64,000 nucleotides of DNA from Cladocopium goreaui (GCA_947184155.2 CAMXCT020004002.1:432863-496862); one strand, 5' to 3'; shown: positions 23,106 to 34,480, counted from the stretch's first letter. Notes: generated by a model from the letters alone, not told the origin. Translations and numbers: made by a program.

Positions 23106-23922
23106 ATGCACCCATCATACGAGATGCACCCAAAAAAATCGTTTTGAGGAGGCGAGTGAGCTTGAGGTAAAAAACCATGGACCTTTACCAGGTATAAATG
23201 GTCATACATGGGGCTATCATTCCATGAATGGGGTTCTAACTGACTTATACCTGGTAAGGGCCATAATGGTAGGCTTTACATTGTCCTGTCAGAGTCTTGG
23301 ATGGCAAAATGTCTCTTGTACAATGGCGCATGTTATCATGGTCAGTCCAACAGCCGCCAAAAGCATACCAGCAGGTTCTGTTTAAAAATCCAATGACAAA
23401 CAAACATTCCAGACATAAAATACCAAGGTTTATCCAGAAAAGGTACCACAATGCATTCTATTTGGATGTGAGCAACTGGCCATTTCTCATTTATGGCCAA
23501 CGAAGTCAAAAATTACTCAAGGTTGAGCCAGAAACATGTTGGAAGGAACTAAACAGTCTATACCCCCATATTCTATCATGCGGTTGGGAAACTCAATTAT
23601 TTAGCTCCTTGGTCCCCCAGTTTTTATCGGGAATATGGATAGAACCATAGCTCCTCGCAGCTACTGGATATATAATCCCCACAACCTCTGTAAGATATAT
23701 ACTATTGTCACCACCATTCTTGTAGGTGAAATCCCCATTAGAGCAAGGACCATAAACTGCGTCTGGCCTTTTGCTGACAGGTCCGCCAAGGCGACGATGG
23801 CCATGGCCAAACAACCACATCCCTCAACCATTGTCGCAGCCCAGGTCATAGGGACCCAGCTGTCCATCGGGCCTTCCAATCCTCCAACGGATCAATGGCG
23901 TTGGTGCAATCGGGGCCAGGAG
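23106..23922. other. Intron, with one weak exon candidate
   Basis: No clear gene. A segment after GACAG| at 23781 has the phase-1 reading GPPRRRWPWPNN, which is similar in flavour to the later PPRGP exon, but it has no clean donor. Confidence 0.35.
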
Positions 23923-23961
23923 GTGATGCAGGTGGTGGCAAGCCGTCTTCCAACCGCGCTG
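23923..23961 (+). CDS. Exon, DAGGGKPSSNRA
   Basis: Acceptor CCAGGAG|GT and donor GCTG|GTGCCT. The 39 nt, phase 1 to phase 1, read DAGGGKPSSNRA, matching the GK-rich linker style of the gene. The same frame stays open through VCCCAKHLAPFFALW to 24031, so the exon may be longer. Confidence 0.45.
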
Positions 23962-24409
23962 GTGCCTTCGTTTGTTGCTGTGCTAAGCACCTGGCGCCTT
24001 TCTTCGCACTTTGGAGAAAGGGTCCGCCATAATTATCAAAACCATGCCTAGTAATAAGACTTGCAACCCGAACAAGAAAATACCTATAACACATATTCGC
24101 AAATATATTATTACAGTGAAATGAACCAAGTCAGCAAAAAAAGGAATCAATGCCGCACTCTACCTTGTGTTGGCCTTGTGCAAAAAGGATCCAATGCAGC
24201 ACAAGGAACCAACGCAGTAACAGACTAGCAACCGTGCGTTCTGAACGCCAAACCCTGCCAAACAGATCCAAACAATATATGCTAATTCATTTGAAATCAT
24301 TTGAATATATCAGAGTTCCCCAGGTTTTCTTGCTTAGAACCAAATGAACAATGCGCCCCATCCATCTCCATCCCAAAAAGGATTGCACGTTTCCCCGGGG
24401 ATGTGTCAG

Positions 24410-24497
24410 TCAGGTTCAACATCGACGATCGCTTGGAGCGACGGGTCATGGAGCGAATGGAGCCCGGGGACCCACGGCCACGGCTGATGAAGTGGAG
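24410..24497 (+). CDS. Exon, charged segment RFNIDDRLERRVMERME
   Basis: Acceptor TGTCAG|TC with phase 1 in, matching 23961. It reads VRFNIDDRLERRVMERMEPG and then DPRPRLMKWR. The donor is GTTTCC and phase out is 2, as the next exon needs. Confidence 0.55.
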
Positions 24498-25132
24498 GTT
24501 TCCATAAATGGATGGTTTAATGGTTCCATCATAGATAGTTTACTGGATGATTAATGGATGTTTAATGGATGATTAATGGATGATTAATGGATATAATCAG
24601 GTTTAATGGATGATGAATAGTTCCATTATAGATTGGGGCACCATGGTTTTCATGGTTTAAACGGAGGTTTCCATGGGGTACCCAATACCTCAATATTTCA
24701 CGGAAAATCCATCTATAAATGGATGATTTGGGGGTAATCCCGTTTCAGGAAACCCCCAATTAGTAAGAATGTTAGCTGTAACCAATTAGACTGATGATTA
24801 TCTAAGGGTCCTGTAAATCATAATTGCTCATGGTTATTTTCTGGATGTTGCGTAAAAATCGACTTATAGTTATGTGTTGGTTGATCAACCAGTCAATATT
24901 TTGTTGAATAAGGCTAGATTAATGCGTGACTGCGGTATGTTTCCGCAGTTAGGTGCTTTTGTTCGATTTGATTTGTCTATTCCAATGTATATTCCACAGT
25001 TCATACCATGTTTGAAGATTTTGAAGGGTTTGTCATTCCTTTTGGCTGCGATTAGCATCACCTTTTGGGGTAAACCATGATTTCATCACTGGGCGCCATT
25101 AGCATCACTTGGTGCCCGCCCAAAGCTCTGAG

Positions 25133-25177
25133 GTCGCGTCAAGACACCTTCCGAGAGGTCGGGTCCACCTGGAAACG
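25133..25177 (+). CDS. Exon, SRQDTFREVGSTWK
   Basis: Acceptor CTCTGAG|G and donor AAACG|GTTTTT. The 45 nt, phase 2 to phase 2, read SRQDTFREVGSTWK. Both joins keep frame. Confidence 0.5.
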
Positions 25178-25586
25178 GTTTTTTTGTGCATTGAGACAGC
25201 CGGTTTTCCGCTGTCTCTTGTGGCTCGTGGTACAAAAAAAATGTTGGTCAATCCGAATCTGTTGCTGAAGTATGGCGATTCAAATCGATCCCAAAACTGA
25301 TCTCCGAAACGGCTATATCCAAATTCATCTGTGAGTCCCTTGCCCCACTTGGATTTGTCAAGAAAAATATGATACCCAAAAATCTCATCGGTTATCATGT
25401 TCTGATAGGATGGGTTATTGGAATATTTCGGAGTTCACCGTAGTATCTATGGCCAGTTTGGGTTAAAATGTTATGGGTTTCTGGAATCTCATATGGTAAA
25501 TCCCATTAAAATCCCATTAAATCATCATTTTCAATGGGTAACTCCACTATAAATCCACTATAAATCATTTTGGGGTCTCGTTCCAG

Positions 25587-25680
25587 TAGCCCATGTCCTC
25601 CGCACCAGGACATCAAAAGCCTGGGCGAGACGTTGGAAACGGCCAGAGGGCCCAGCACGATGGCGGCTTTTCGAATGGGG
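25587..25680 (+). CDS. Exon, SPCPPHQDIKSLGETLE...
   Basis: Acceptor GTTCCAG|T, a rare non-G exon start. It reads SPCPPHQDIKSLGETLETAR and then GPSTMAAFRMG. The donor is GTACCC and phase out is 0. Confidence 0.5.
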
Positions 25681-26039
25681 GTACCCCAATAGCTGGACGC
25701 TTCAAAAATGAAAAAGCCTATGAAAATTGCTGATGTGGGCGTAGCCATATTTTAGGAAACCTCGGCGGAGGTTCAGGTCGAACCAACCCATGCAATGCTG
25801 TAGCCTTCATCTACCGGATTTCATCGGAAATAGAGATTGAGCCAAGAAGATGAGAAGAACAAATCAAATGTCGCAGTAAATGTATGTAAATGTGTATTCA
25901 AGCCAGAGATGGATGGATATGGACCATGATATGGATGAATATGGTGTTTCCCCAGATACGCTGCAAAAGCAAGGATCCCAGGAAAATTGGTTGATATGGC
26001 TACTGGCCAATGGTTGCAAACAGCCTGCGGAATTCGCAG

Positions 26040-26214
26040 GCAACGTCCCACCTTCTGGAATTCAATGCAAGTTTTTGCCGTGGCGAATACAGAGATGCTG
26101 CAGAACCCGAAGGTTCTTTCATTCGACCGGCCCCATTGGTTGCGCAGCCACGGATGGTGATCGCCACGGCAGCCACTGCATCCATTGAGCTGATCCGCAA
26201 AGAGAGACACCATG
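26040..26214 (+). CDS. Exon, ATSHLLEFNASFCRGEYRDA...
   Basis: Acceptor TTCGCAG|G and donor CATG|GTGTGC. The 175 nt run from phase 0 to phase 1 and read ATSHLLEFNASFCRGEYRDA, later MVIATAATASIELIRKERHH. An alternative frame (MQVFAVANTEMLQNPKVLSF) also looks protein-like, but the phase inherited from 25680 favours the first. Confidence 0.5.
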
Positions 26215-27168
26215 GTGTGCCTTGTTCAAATCAGCAAGCAGCCTTTTTTTGTTTCAAAGCTGGCATCCTTTCGCTAATTTGGGCCATCATTTTTGCCATT
26301 TTGGGATCTAATGATAGCAACTACATGTTTTGGATTAGTCTACAAGCCAGCAGGTATGCGAGCAATACCCAATGCCCAGTGCAAAGATACATTTAATCGC
26401 CCTGAGGATACGGGAAGCAACCTATCCCATTTGCAATGCTTCAGCTGACTTGCTGGTTGGGCAACCAAATATCAAAGTCATTATCCTTGATGGTACCGGT
26501 ATTCATGAATGATAGATGTCTTCTTTCCCCACTAGTTGGTTGATCATGGTTGAGTGTAGCAGCGTACCCTTCGTTGTTTGTCTTTCACAAGCATTCTGAG
26601 TATATGAATGATATAATGATGTTACATTCTGCCCGTCAAATGTCTTTCCTTTTTTTAGAACATTGCTATTCTACGAGGCAGTTGAAAATCGGGTTTGCCT
26701 GAAAATAGGCTACCGCACACCCATTCGCGAGGAAAGCAGAAGTGGGGCCTTTCCCATGTCCTAAAAGTTGGAAAATTATCCAAAATTATGAGCAAATCTC
26801 ATTTCTGGACAAACACATATATATATGATGGAATTAAGTTTTTCCCAAGCATGTGTAATTGATTCCCCCAAGTATGAACCAAACCGTTGTAATATTAATA
26901 TTATTAATATCCCCTTGAATAGGGTAAGTTCGATGTGTTGCCAGTTAAATCCCACTCCGTTGCTCGAAGCGTTCAACGGTTCGAGGATGCATGACCCTTT
27001 GATTTCCATATATAGGATTATATAGGTGATTATGGGTAGTATATTCATATTCTATCATATATCCATGAAGCACATATCCTATACCCATTAGATTCCTATT
27101 TTACAGCCAGTTTACATCCATTTACATCTCATAACTTCCCTCGTTTCTGCCATCTCACTCCAAAAAAG

Positions 27169-27205
27169 GCTCGAAGCCCTCCGGGTTTGCTGTCCGTGAA
27201 GTTGC
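27169..27205 (+). CDS. Exon, SKPSGFAVREV
   Basis: Acceptor AAAAAAG|GC and a strong donor GC|GTGAGATGG. It reads GSKPSGFAVREV, phase 1 to phase 2. An alternative longer exon to 27235 in another frame reads ARSPPGLLSVKLREMEETR with a GA donor. Confidence 0.4.
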
Positions 27206-27239
27206 GTGAGATGGAGGAGACCCGAACTCCCAACAGGAA

Positions 27240-27345
27240 CCACCCATTTTCCTGGGAATGGTAAAACTACCCTACCACCTTTAAAAATGGTGATGACTGG
27301 GGGATGGTAAACATGGCATTGTTTTACCCACAGTGGGGATGAATG
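27240..27345. repeat. Dispersed repeat 'CACCCATTTTCCTGGGAATGG'
   Basis: This stretch, with its inner AAAATGGTGATGACTGG and GGATGGTAAAC words, matches 41688-41775 and more weakly 12555-12640. It is a palindrome-rich dispersed repeat. Confidence 0.55.
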
Positions 27346-28455
27346 GTAGTAATTCATTGGGAAAAAGAACCAGAATAACGGATGTAATCCACCAAAATGG
27401 TGATATTTGAGGGATATGATGGGATCTATAACCGTCATGGGATATGATGGGATATAGGTAAATATGATCATATTATGTTTTTGGGGGTGATCTGATGGAA
27501 TTTATAACCAACTTGATAATGACATGATGTGATATGATATGATACCATATGATGTGATGTGACAAGATATATACACTATGCACAACTGAATTATAACTAC
27601 GACTGCACCACCACGTCACAATGTCAAATGATGGGTAGGATAGGGGTGAATTTATCAAAACATTGCTTTCAGGATCATGAATTGCTTCAATTCAGCCAGA
27701 AGTTTTAGGTGAGCCGACTGGAAAATTGGGAAAGTAATCATCGAAAATGGATGATATAACTTAAAGGTCATGGCTAAACCCTGGTGAACCATAGTGTTCT
27801 ATGGGTTTGTAGCTGACAAAACAAAAAGTGCAGATAACTTGCCAGACCAACTGGTGAAGGCTAGTTTTAACAATGGCTGAGCGTTTGCAATTTTGATGTA
27901 TTGATCCAACCAGCCAAGAAATATCTTTGTCGAGGGTAGGATTGGCTAAGAGAATCTAAGAGATTGATATAGATTTTATGGGGATTATTCCATGGTGATT
28001 GCATTGAGATAAAAGAACAAAGTCCATGAGTATGTAATGTTGGGTCAGCACGGGACATACTCTTTGCTACTTAGGCTGTGGAAAACGATGTGTTGATTCA
28101 TTTGCAGATGATTTTCCATAACGGGAATTCGCACTGAGGGACCCACTTATGGGTGAGTTTTGTTTGGTGTTTTTCCGCGTGGCAACTTCACCCAAAAGAA
28201 GTGGTGTGGTTATGCCGAAGATACACCTCTCGGCATTTTGAGCCATTCATTTCAATGTTGCAGGTGTTCAACAGGTGGCAACTGATAGGCAGTAGAGTAT
28301 GCGATGCAGCTAAAATGGACAATGATTGGGATTTAGCCATCAAATATAGGGAAATTAAGCCATGGAAAATGGATAATGATGGATATGAGGGCCAAAATGG
28401 GAGCTGGCTGGCGTCAATGGGGTAATTCGGTTTTAACTCGTGGGATTTTGGTGAT

Positions 28456-28522
28456 TATCCTCTAGCAATTACCATCTATGAACGGACCATGTTCCACAGC
28501 TATGTTCAATAACCGGAGAGTA
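28456..28522. mobile_element. Family 1 relict
   Basis: TATCCTCTAGCAATTACCA and AGCTATGTTCAATAACCGGA flank a shortened centre. It is a heavily diverged copy. Confidence 0.4.
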
Positions 28523-28552
28523 TTTTCTGCCATGAATCCCTATTGATTATAT

Positions 28553-28649
28553 CTGGTTGGTGGTTTGGAACATTTGGATTATTTTTCCATAGGGAATAAT
28601 CATCCCAACTGACTTTCATATTTTTCAGAGGGATGAAACCACCAACCAG
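28553..28649. mobile_element. Family 2 element, full copy
   Basis: CTGGTTGGTGGTTTGGAAC to GAAACCACCAACCAG, flanked by ATAT on the left and ATAT on the right. It contains the TATTTTTCAGAGGG tract near the right end and lies 56 bp before the exon at 28706. Confidence 0.75.
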
Positions 28650-28705
28650 ATATCCTGGTTCATTGCCCAGGTTTGGTTGTTTCACATCCATCCCTTCAAC
28701 GCCAG

Positions 28706-28743
28706 GACGGCACGTTTGTTCCCAAAGGAGGTGGCACCTTTCA
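28706..28743 (+). CDS. Exon, frame favoured TARLFPKEVAPF
   Basis: Acceptor AACGCCAG|G. Phase 2 from 27205 gives TARLFPKEVAPF, with a GA donor (TTTCA|GAGACAC) and phase 1 out. A phase-0 reading, DGTFVPKGGGTFQRHTMGG, is also attractive, so the frame is uncertain. Confidence 0.4.
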
Positions 28744-29238
28744 GAGACACACCATGGGGGGGATGGGTTTGAATATGGCAGCCTCCAAAAAGTAGTGGTA
28801 AAGTACAAACAGATGGAATTTGGTAAAGATAGACTTGGCAACCTGGTTAAATTTACCACTGAAATTACCGGAAAGATAGACATGTCGTGTAAAATCCTGC
28901 TGAAAATACTGATAATTTGAATCTTTTGTGCATCTCTTTGGGGCCACTATATGACTATATGTTTCATGGTTCCTCCCAGAAGGTATGGAAGATGTCTTAT
29001 GTTCATTGCTTAGTTGAAAAGAAATCATAGTCAACACTGCCTACGAATTCTTCCATAGGGTTGGCACCACCAACGAGCGGATCATACCAACTATGGATGA
29101 GCATGGATGAGCAAATTTGCAGGGAGAATGGTAGTTGAAAGATCTGAAAAGCCCATCAACACATCTACCTGTGTGGTGCTCCTTATTCAAAAAAAACATT
29201 TAAACATACTTAAAAATACTCCATGCTGGTTCATAAAG

Positions 29239-29366
29239 CGCGTTCGAAGAAAGACTTGAAACGACCACCAAATATGGGGTGTTATGCACAAATGCCCATT
29301 CAATCCTATGAAAAGACTGTTGGTGTCGGTGTCCGTCAAACCCAGGAAGTGGCCGCTAAACGACAG
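29239..29366 (+). CDS. Exon, RSKKDLKRPPNMGCYAQMPI...
   Basis: Acceptor ATAAAG|CG, and a canonical donor CGACAG|GTGAGC. The 128 nt run from phase 1 to phase 0 and read RSKKDLKRPPNMGCYAQMPI, later VGVGVRQTQEVAAKRQ. The composition is clearly protein-like and basic; the family is unknown. Confidence 0.6.
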
Positions 29367-29466
29367 GTGAGCTGGTTTAGAACTAACTACGATTTTGGGC
29401 AGTAGTTGGACACCGACCGCTGCACGGCCGTGGCACGAAGTGGCTTTTTTTGCGTTTTGAACGTAT

Positions 29467-30050
29467 TTGAAAGGTTAGGGTGGGGTGGGGTGGGGCATGT
29501 TAACGTTCCTTGCACGTTGCACACATGTTGCATGCTACGCAACTGAAGGGTTGGGGTGGGGTGGGGCATGTTAACGTTCCTTGCACGTTGCACACATGTT
29601 GCATGCTACGCAACTGAAGGGTTGGGCTGGGGTGGGGCATGTTAACGTTCCTTGCACGTTGCACACATGTTGGATGCTACGCAACGGAAGGGTTGGGGTG
29701 GGAGTGGGCTGTTAACTTGACCATGTTGGGGCAACTAAGGGTGGGGGTGGGGTGGGGCATGTTAACGTCCGTGCACGTTGCACACATGTTGCCATGCCTA
29801 CGCAACTGAAGGGTTTGGGGTGGGGTGGGGCATGTTAACGTTCCTTGCACGTTGCACACATGTTGCATGCTACGCAACTGAAGGGTTGGGGTGGGGTGGG
29901 GCATGTTAACGTTCCTTGCACGTTGCACACATGTTGCATGCTACGCAACTGAAGGGTTGGGCTGGGGTGGGGCATGTTAACGTTCCTTGCACGTTGCACA
30001 CATGTTGGATGCTACGCAACGGAAGGGTTGGGGTGGGGTGGGGCATGTTG
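29467..30050. repeat. 71-bp tandem repeat, about eight copies
   Basis: The unit contains GGGTTGGGGTGGGGTGGGG, CATGTTAACGTTCCTTGCAC and GTTGCACACATGTTGCATGC. CATGTTAACG recurs every 71 bp (29496, 29567 and on), with one degenerate stretch near 29700-29750. It lies wholly in the intron between 29366 and 30069 and ends 18 bp before the next exon. Confidence 0.85.
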
Positions 30051-30068
30051 TCTCTTCTTGTTTTACAG

Positions 30069-30140
30069 TTCCAATGGCGCAGGTCCATCGGATCAGTCTC
30101 TAGTGCTAAGTTCTTGCAAGAACTGTCGCGTGTGTTCGCG
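30069..30140 (+). CDS. Exon, FQWRRSIGSVSSAKFLQELS...
   Basis: Acceptor TTTTACAG|, phase 0, matching 29366. It reads FQWRRSIGSVSSAKFLQELS then RVFA. A GA donor (TTCGCG|GAGCGT) keeps phase 0 for the exon at 30838; a GT donor at 30145 is the alternative. Confidence 0.5.
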
Positions 30141-30203
30141 GAGCGTGGACGCAGCTGAAGGAAGAAACTGACGCTGCAGCTGCTGACGATCTATATGATC
30201 CTA

Positions 30204-30244
30204 AAAATGCTAGTGATGATGCTGAAGATGATGATGCTGTGATG

Positions 30245-30276
<32 letters not shown>

Positions 30277-30296
30277 GATGTGATGATGTGATGATG

Positions 30297-30327
<31 letters not shown>

Positions 30328-30485
30328 GGTGATGATGATGATGATGATGATGATGTGATGATGATCATGATGATGATCATGATGATGATCATGATGATGA
30401 TGGTGATGATGATAATGATGGTGATGATGATGATGATGATGTGATGATGTGATGATGATCATGATGATGATGTTCATTATGATGA
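30204..30485. repeat. GAT trinucleotide tract
   Basis: GATGATGATGATG with GTGATGATGTGATG and GATCATGATGATGATC sub-repeats. It is the reverse-complement class of the tract at 15002. Confidence 0.9.
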
Positions 30486-30837
30486 TGACAGTGCAAACAA
30501 AACAAGTAGTTTTCTGAAACGACGATGATGCATTTTCACATGCTGGATGTGCAAAATCATTGTTCGCTTTAGCGGCGTGCTTATTTTCTATTCACATCAT
30601 GGACATTTTTACCACGGCCGCGAAATGGTCGTAAACCTAGTTGGCTGGGTGAACGTTCACCAACTTATAACTAGGGGGATCCCTCTTTGTATCACAATTG
30701 GTTTTGTATCCTATGTGTAATTACTATGTAATCCCCATATTGGTCAAGCCTTAATAATCCTTGCTTGGATTGCTTGTTTTGGGGCCTCCTTCATCTCGGA
30801 TTCTGCCATCCACTGTGATGGTGAACAGGTTGGGCAG

Positions 30838-30889
30838 GATGAAGTGGACATCATGGAGGCGAATCAACTTTTCGTCCTTGGCCAAGATG
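30838..30889 (+). CDS. Exon, DEVDIMEANQLFVLGQD
   Basis: Acceptor TTGGGCAG|G and donor AGATG|GTCCAC. It reads DEVDIMEANQLFVLGQDG, phase 0 to phase 1, joining perfectly to the GKGKGKGPP exon at 31609. An overlapping open frame (KIVYCPDEWGMAVHP, to 31020) is noted but was not chosen. Confidence 0.5.
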
Positions 30890-31608
30890 GTCCACAAGCA
30901 CCACAAAATTGTCTACTGCCCGGATGAGTGGGGCATGGCAGTGCACCCCACGAGGGCCTCCGCCGAAAGGAACTTCCACCAGCCAAATGATGAGCATGCA
31001 GAACCATTTTTCCTTTGGGTTTAAATGGTTAAAACCTCCAGTCTTGTTGGTGAAATTTTGAGTTTGGGTACAAGGTGAGGCCCCCTAGTTTTAAGTTGGT
31101 TTTTAACCCCATCCAACTATACCCGCGGCACGTGCTCTACGCCCTACAGGTACTTCACTATATACACTTTCATAGGGTTTTATTTGGGTTTATGTAGGGT
31201 TTCTTTAGGGTTGATATGGGGTTCTCTATGGGTTTTAGGTTTTATGTAAAAAGATGTAAAAAGTGACCAAAAAAAATTGGGTTACAGCAGATTCAACGCA
31301 GGGGGTCATCAACGAGGTCTCTGGGTTCACAAACCCAGGGACATCAAGTTATCACATCGCCAAACACTAGAAGGCCACAAAGTACTGCAAGGTCACCAAA
31401 AAATGATTTCTGGCGATCATCCCGAAAGACGAAACGAGGCATAGCACGTTCGCCCTAACTATAGATCTATCCATCATAAAATTATGATAGTCATCATGAT
31501 GGATAGATATACGTATAGATGCTGTACTTTCGATAGTATACTATAGATATACTATTATGACTGTCATAAGTCCTATCTAGTCATTGATTGTTAACCAACG
31601 ATCGCCAG

Positions 31609-31650
31609 GCAAGGGCAAAGGCAAAGGTCCTCCTCGAGGACCTGAGTCCG
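31609..31650 (+). CDS. Exon, GKGKGKGPPRGPES linker
   Basis: Acceptor ATCGCCAG|GC and donor GAGTCCG|GTATCC. The 42 nt, phase 1 to phase 1, read GKGKGKGPPRGPES. It repeats the GK-rich linker theme of exons 8972, 11965 and 17581. Confidence 0.6.
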
Positions 31651-31714
31651 GTATCCCGAGTTGACCGAGCAAAATGGCGAGTTGCCGGAGTTGTCGCCAA
31701 CAAAAATGATGAGA

Positions 31715-31827
31715 TACCCTCTGGTTATGTCAAAATAGCTACTGAAAATGACCATTTAGTTCGTGGATTTTCCCATGAAAAATGGTGGATCTTTCCATAG
31801 TTTTTTGTTAACGTTTACCAGAGGGTA
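31715..31827. mobile_element. Family 1 element, full copy
   Basis: TACCCTCTGGTTATGTC to AACGTTTACCAGAGGGTA. The flanks share a phrase (GCCAACAAAAATGATGAG on the left, GGCGACAAAAATGATGAT on the right), perhaps a local duplication. It lies 64 bp after the exon end at 31650. Confidence 0.8.
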
Positions 31828-31920
31828 GGCGACAAAAATGATGATTGAAGCGGCAAAAATGGGGATTGAAGCCAAAATGATGATAGCAATGGGATGATCC
31901 GATCGGGATATCCTACCCAG

Positions 31921-31989
31921 TCAGAAATGTCCAGCACTCCAAGGTTGAGCCCACCACGCGGAAGGCGAAGAAAGTGGGGAAGTTCAACG
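31921..31989 (+). CDS. Exon, basic segment VRNVQHSKVEPTTRKAKKVG
   Basis: Acceptor TACCCAG|TC and donor GC (AACG|GCTGAAG). The 69 nt, phase 1 to phase 1, read VRNVQHSKVEPTTRKAKKVG then KFN. Confidence 0.5.
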
Positions 31990-32083
31990 GCTGAAGCATG
32001 ATAAAGCTGTAACCAAGACAGGTAAACCAAGCTACACCAATTGGGGATATAACCGACCAAAAGTGGAAAATCATCGAAAATAG

Positions 32084-32179
32084 CTGGTTGGTGGTTTGGA
32101 ACATGTTTTCTTTCCCCAATAGTTGGGATGATGATCCAATCTGACTAATATGTTTCAAGGGGTTGAAACCACCAATTAG
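32084..32179. mobile_element. Family 2 element, full copy
   Basis: CTGGTTGGTGGTTTGGAAC to GAAACCACCAATTAG. The right end is diverged. Confidence 0.65.
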
Positions 32180-32282
32180 TTGGCAATGAAGTTGTTCATG
32201 CTCAGTTTTTAAGATTGGCCATCTTGTTGTTCCATGTTTTCATTTGTAGATAAGCCAAAATGTGTATTTTCATTCAAGGCAG

Positions 32283-32334
32283 GATTGGGGTTCCAAGTTT
32301 TGAACCAAAGCCTACCAGACGCTGCACAGGCCGG
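32283..32334 (+). CDS. Exon, LGFQVLNQSLPDAAQA
   Basis: Acceptor AAGGCAG|GA and donor GGCCGG|GTGGTA. It reads GLGFQVLNQSLPDAAQAG, phase 1 to phase 2, as both neighbours require. Confidence 0.5.
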
Positions 32335-32686
32335 GTGGTAGCCCACAGCGATCCAGGTGCCGCTGGTGTCGATTTTTTGGGCAGAAATGGGCATGCTGAT
32401 TTGTTTGACAATAATGGGATAGATGGGTATAGTATAGCCTAGTAAATCAATAGGATCCACCATCCGCAAGTTTAGCATAAATGGGTTTATATCAACCATC
32501 AAAATACGGGTGGTTTATTATTGTTTTACTGTCATTACTTGATCATAAGTTTCCTATTTCAATGCCATAGGGGAAAATCCAAGGGTGTGAAACATAATTT
32601 TCCGAAATCACCATATTAATGCTGGTAGCCAGCCCATTTCCAGACAAACCCATATCTAATCAGCTTCAAAATGGAGTTTTGTGCAG

Positions 32687-32809
32687 GATGTCGAAGACTG
32701 GCCTGATTTCTGCTGCCCAAGATGAGCCTTTTTATGCCACGGTGAAATTGGCTTCTGGCAGCGTGCTTGAACCGGAAGAGACGACGAGCTTGAGACGAAG
32801 CAGAACCAG
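32687..32809 (+). CDS. Exon leading into the RS tail
   Basis: Acceptor TTGTGCAG|G and donor AACCAG|GTGACAG. The 123 nt, phase 2 to phase 2, read MSKTGLISAAQDEPFYATVK, then LASGSVLEPEETTSLRRSRT. The RRSRT ending continues as SRDSRKKTRR in the next exon. Confidence 0.65.
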
Positions 32810-32995
32810 GTGACAGTCCGGTACGTCTTGACCCGTCAGGAGACATTGCCAACAGTAATTTCTACTACGTGTGCCTTTGCTTGGATACCGGTACAATGTA
32901 AACACGCATTTGCATCAAGAGCATTGTTCCCTTCCAGGTGAACAAGAGGCAGCGATCATGAGCACAGTTTCCCAGCAATGTGGCATCTAAAGCAG

Positions 32996-33114
32996 CACCC
33001 TCCGGTGTCATCAAACGTGGCAATGGCAAATTTCCTATAAAGGGTGGTTTTAATGGGAAAATCATCTTTAAATGGACATGTTCCATTGCCACGTTTGATT
33101 ATTACCGGAGGGTA
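32996..33114. mobile_element. Family 1-like element with private arms
   Basis: CACCCTCCGGTGTCATCAAA and TTTGATTATTACCGGAGGGTA form the ends. The inner arms ATCAAACGTGGCAATGG and CCATTGCCACGTTTGAT are perfect complements but differ from the family consensus, so both arms changed together. Confidence 0.6.
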
Positions 33115-33461
33115 AGATTGAGTCTTATCAATGCTCTGCCCATGCAATTTCTTCATCTCTTGTTTGAGATCACTAGGAAGAGGGGTGCCTGGCACCCGCA
33201 GGAAATGGTTGCCTGATGATCGGCAGCTGCATCTAAGGAAACGAAACCTATTCGTTTACCATTTATTCTCATGCTTATCACATCACCTTGTTTGTTGGTC
33301 AACTGTGTTCCTTACCCTACCAAAAACAACATGGATATGGAGAATGTACCATTGATATCCATTGAACATGTCCTATTGAAATTATGGTTGTTCTCCATAT
33401 CTATGTAGAGGTTTACCTCAATTTTTTCCAGAAAACCCCACTTCTTCACCGTCTTCGCCAG

Positions 33462-33491
33462 GTCACGCGATAGCCGCAAAAAGACACGGAG
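33462..33491 (+). CDS. 30-nt exon, RS segment SRDSRKKTR
   Basis: Acceptor TTCGCCAG|G and donor GC (ACGGAG|GCCTTG). Phase 2 to phase 2. Joined to its neighbours it reads RSRTRSRDSRKKTRRSRDRR, a clear Arg/Ser run. Confidence 0.6.
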
Positions 33492-33530
33492 GCCTTGTAT
33501 TGCTGTGCCATGGTCAAAAGGTTGGTTTTT

Positions 33531-33635
33531 TACCCTCTGGTAAATAAACATAGACCCTGAAAATCACCAATTTTTAATGGAAACTAGTCTTCCAACCCCT
33601 ATCTGCCAGGGTCTATGTTAATTTACCAGAGGGTA
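33531..33635. mobile_element. Family 1 element with co-varied arms
   Basis: TACCCTCTGGTAAAT to ATTTACCAGAGGGTA, with inner arms CATAGACCCTG and CAGGGTCTATG in place of the consensus AGCTATTG-type sequence. The arms match over 29 bp with one mismatch. It starts 39 bp after the exon end at 33491. Confidence 0.75.
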
Positions 33636-34480
33636 GTAATAAAAATGGTGATTTAATGATGCTGGAAACACAATGGGATATAGTCCAAACAGTTTTATAT
33701 GGAACTATGAAGAGGGGATGGTCATCAATCCATTAGGGATCTACATACCAATTCTAAAACCGTTATAAGATTCCCATTCTGGGATGGATGACTATACCAC
33801 ATACCATCTTTTGACCGTGGCACAGATGTTCTACGGGATAGATAAAATGAAAGCAGAAACGAAAGTGAGAAAGTGATAGAACGAAGCAGAAACGTTTCAT
33901 AGGTTTCACAGAGACGAATAGGACATGATCACTATAGTTTGTGTATCACCATGATACTTCACGCTGTTTGTTCCATATCACGGGGAGGTTTTAATGGAGT
34001 GATGTTATCGCATGTTCCACGTCCGATTCCTGGCGCCTGGAGAGACAAGGATCAGACAATGACTGGTTGGTCAGTGGTAAGTGCGCTTCATTTTCCATCC
34101 TAAAACGGAATGATGATGTTTCTTTAGGGGTTCAACATGTTTAAGATGCGTTGAAACCACCAACAACATGCAAAATCAGATTCGTGCATTCGACGGGACC
34201 ATGGCAATTTTCGATTCTCGATTCGTGAATCAAATTTTGACGATTAAAGTCCAAATGTAAATTAGTCACAATGTCTTAAGCCCAAAGCCATAACCCCCGT
34301 ATTTTGGCTTGGTTTAAAATACCCGCCAACTGATAAAGTTAGGTTGATTGGGATGGTTGATTGCTGGTTTTACCACATTGATCCCCACAATGTCAACCCT
34401 AAAAAAACAAAATATATTCTGTACCATATGGTTAAAAGAAAGTTATGGCACCAATAACAGTGTTGCACTTGGACCGCCAG

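Noticed and set aside
29467..30088. CRISPR-like array or repetitive gene (HPTPTLQLRSMQHVCNVQG-type translations)
   Set aside because: The 71-bp units abut with no unique spacers, and the genome is eukaryotic; it is a simple tandem repeat.
30106..30477. His-rich and Ser-rich minus-strand frames
   Set aside because: Products of the GAT trinucleotide tract.
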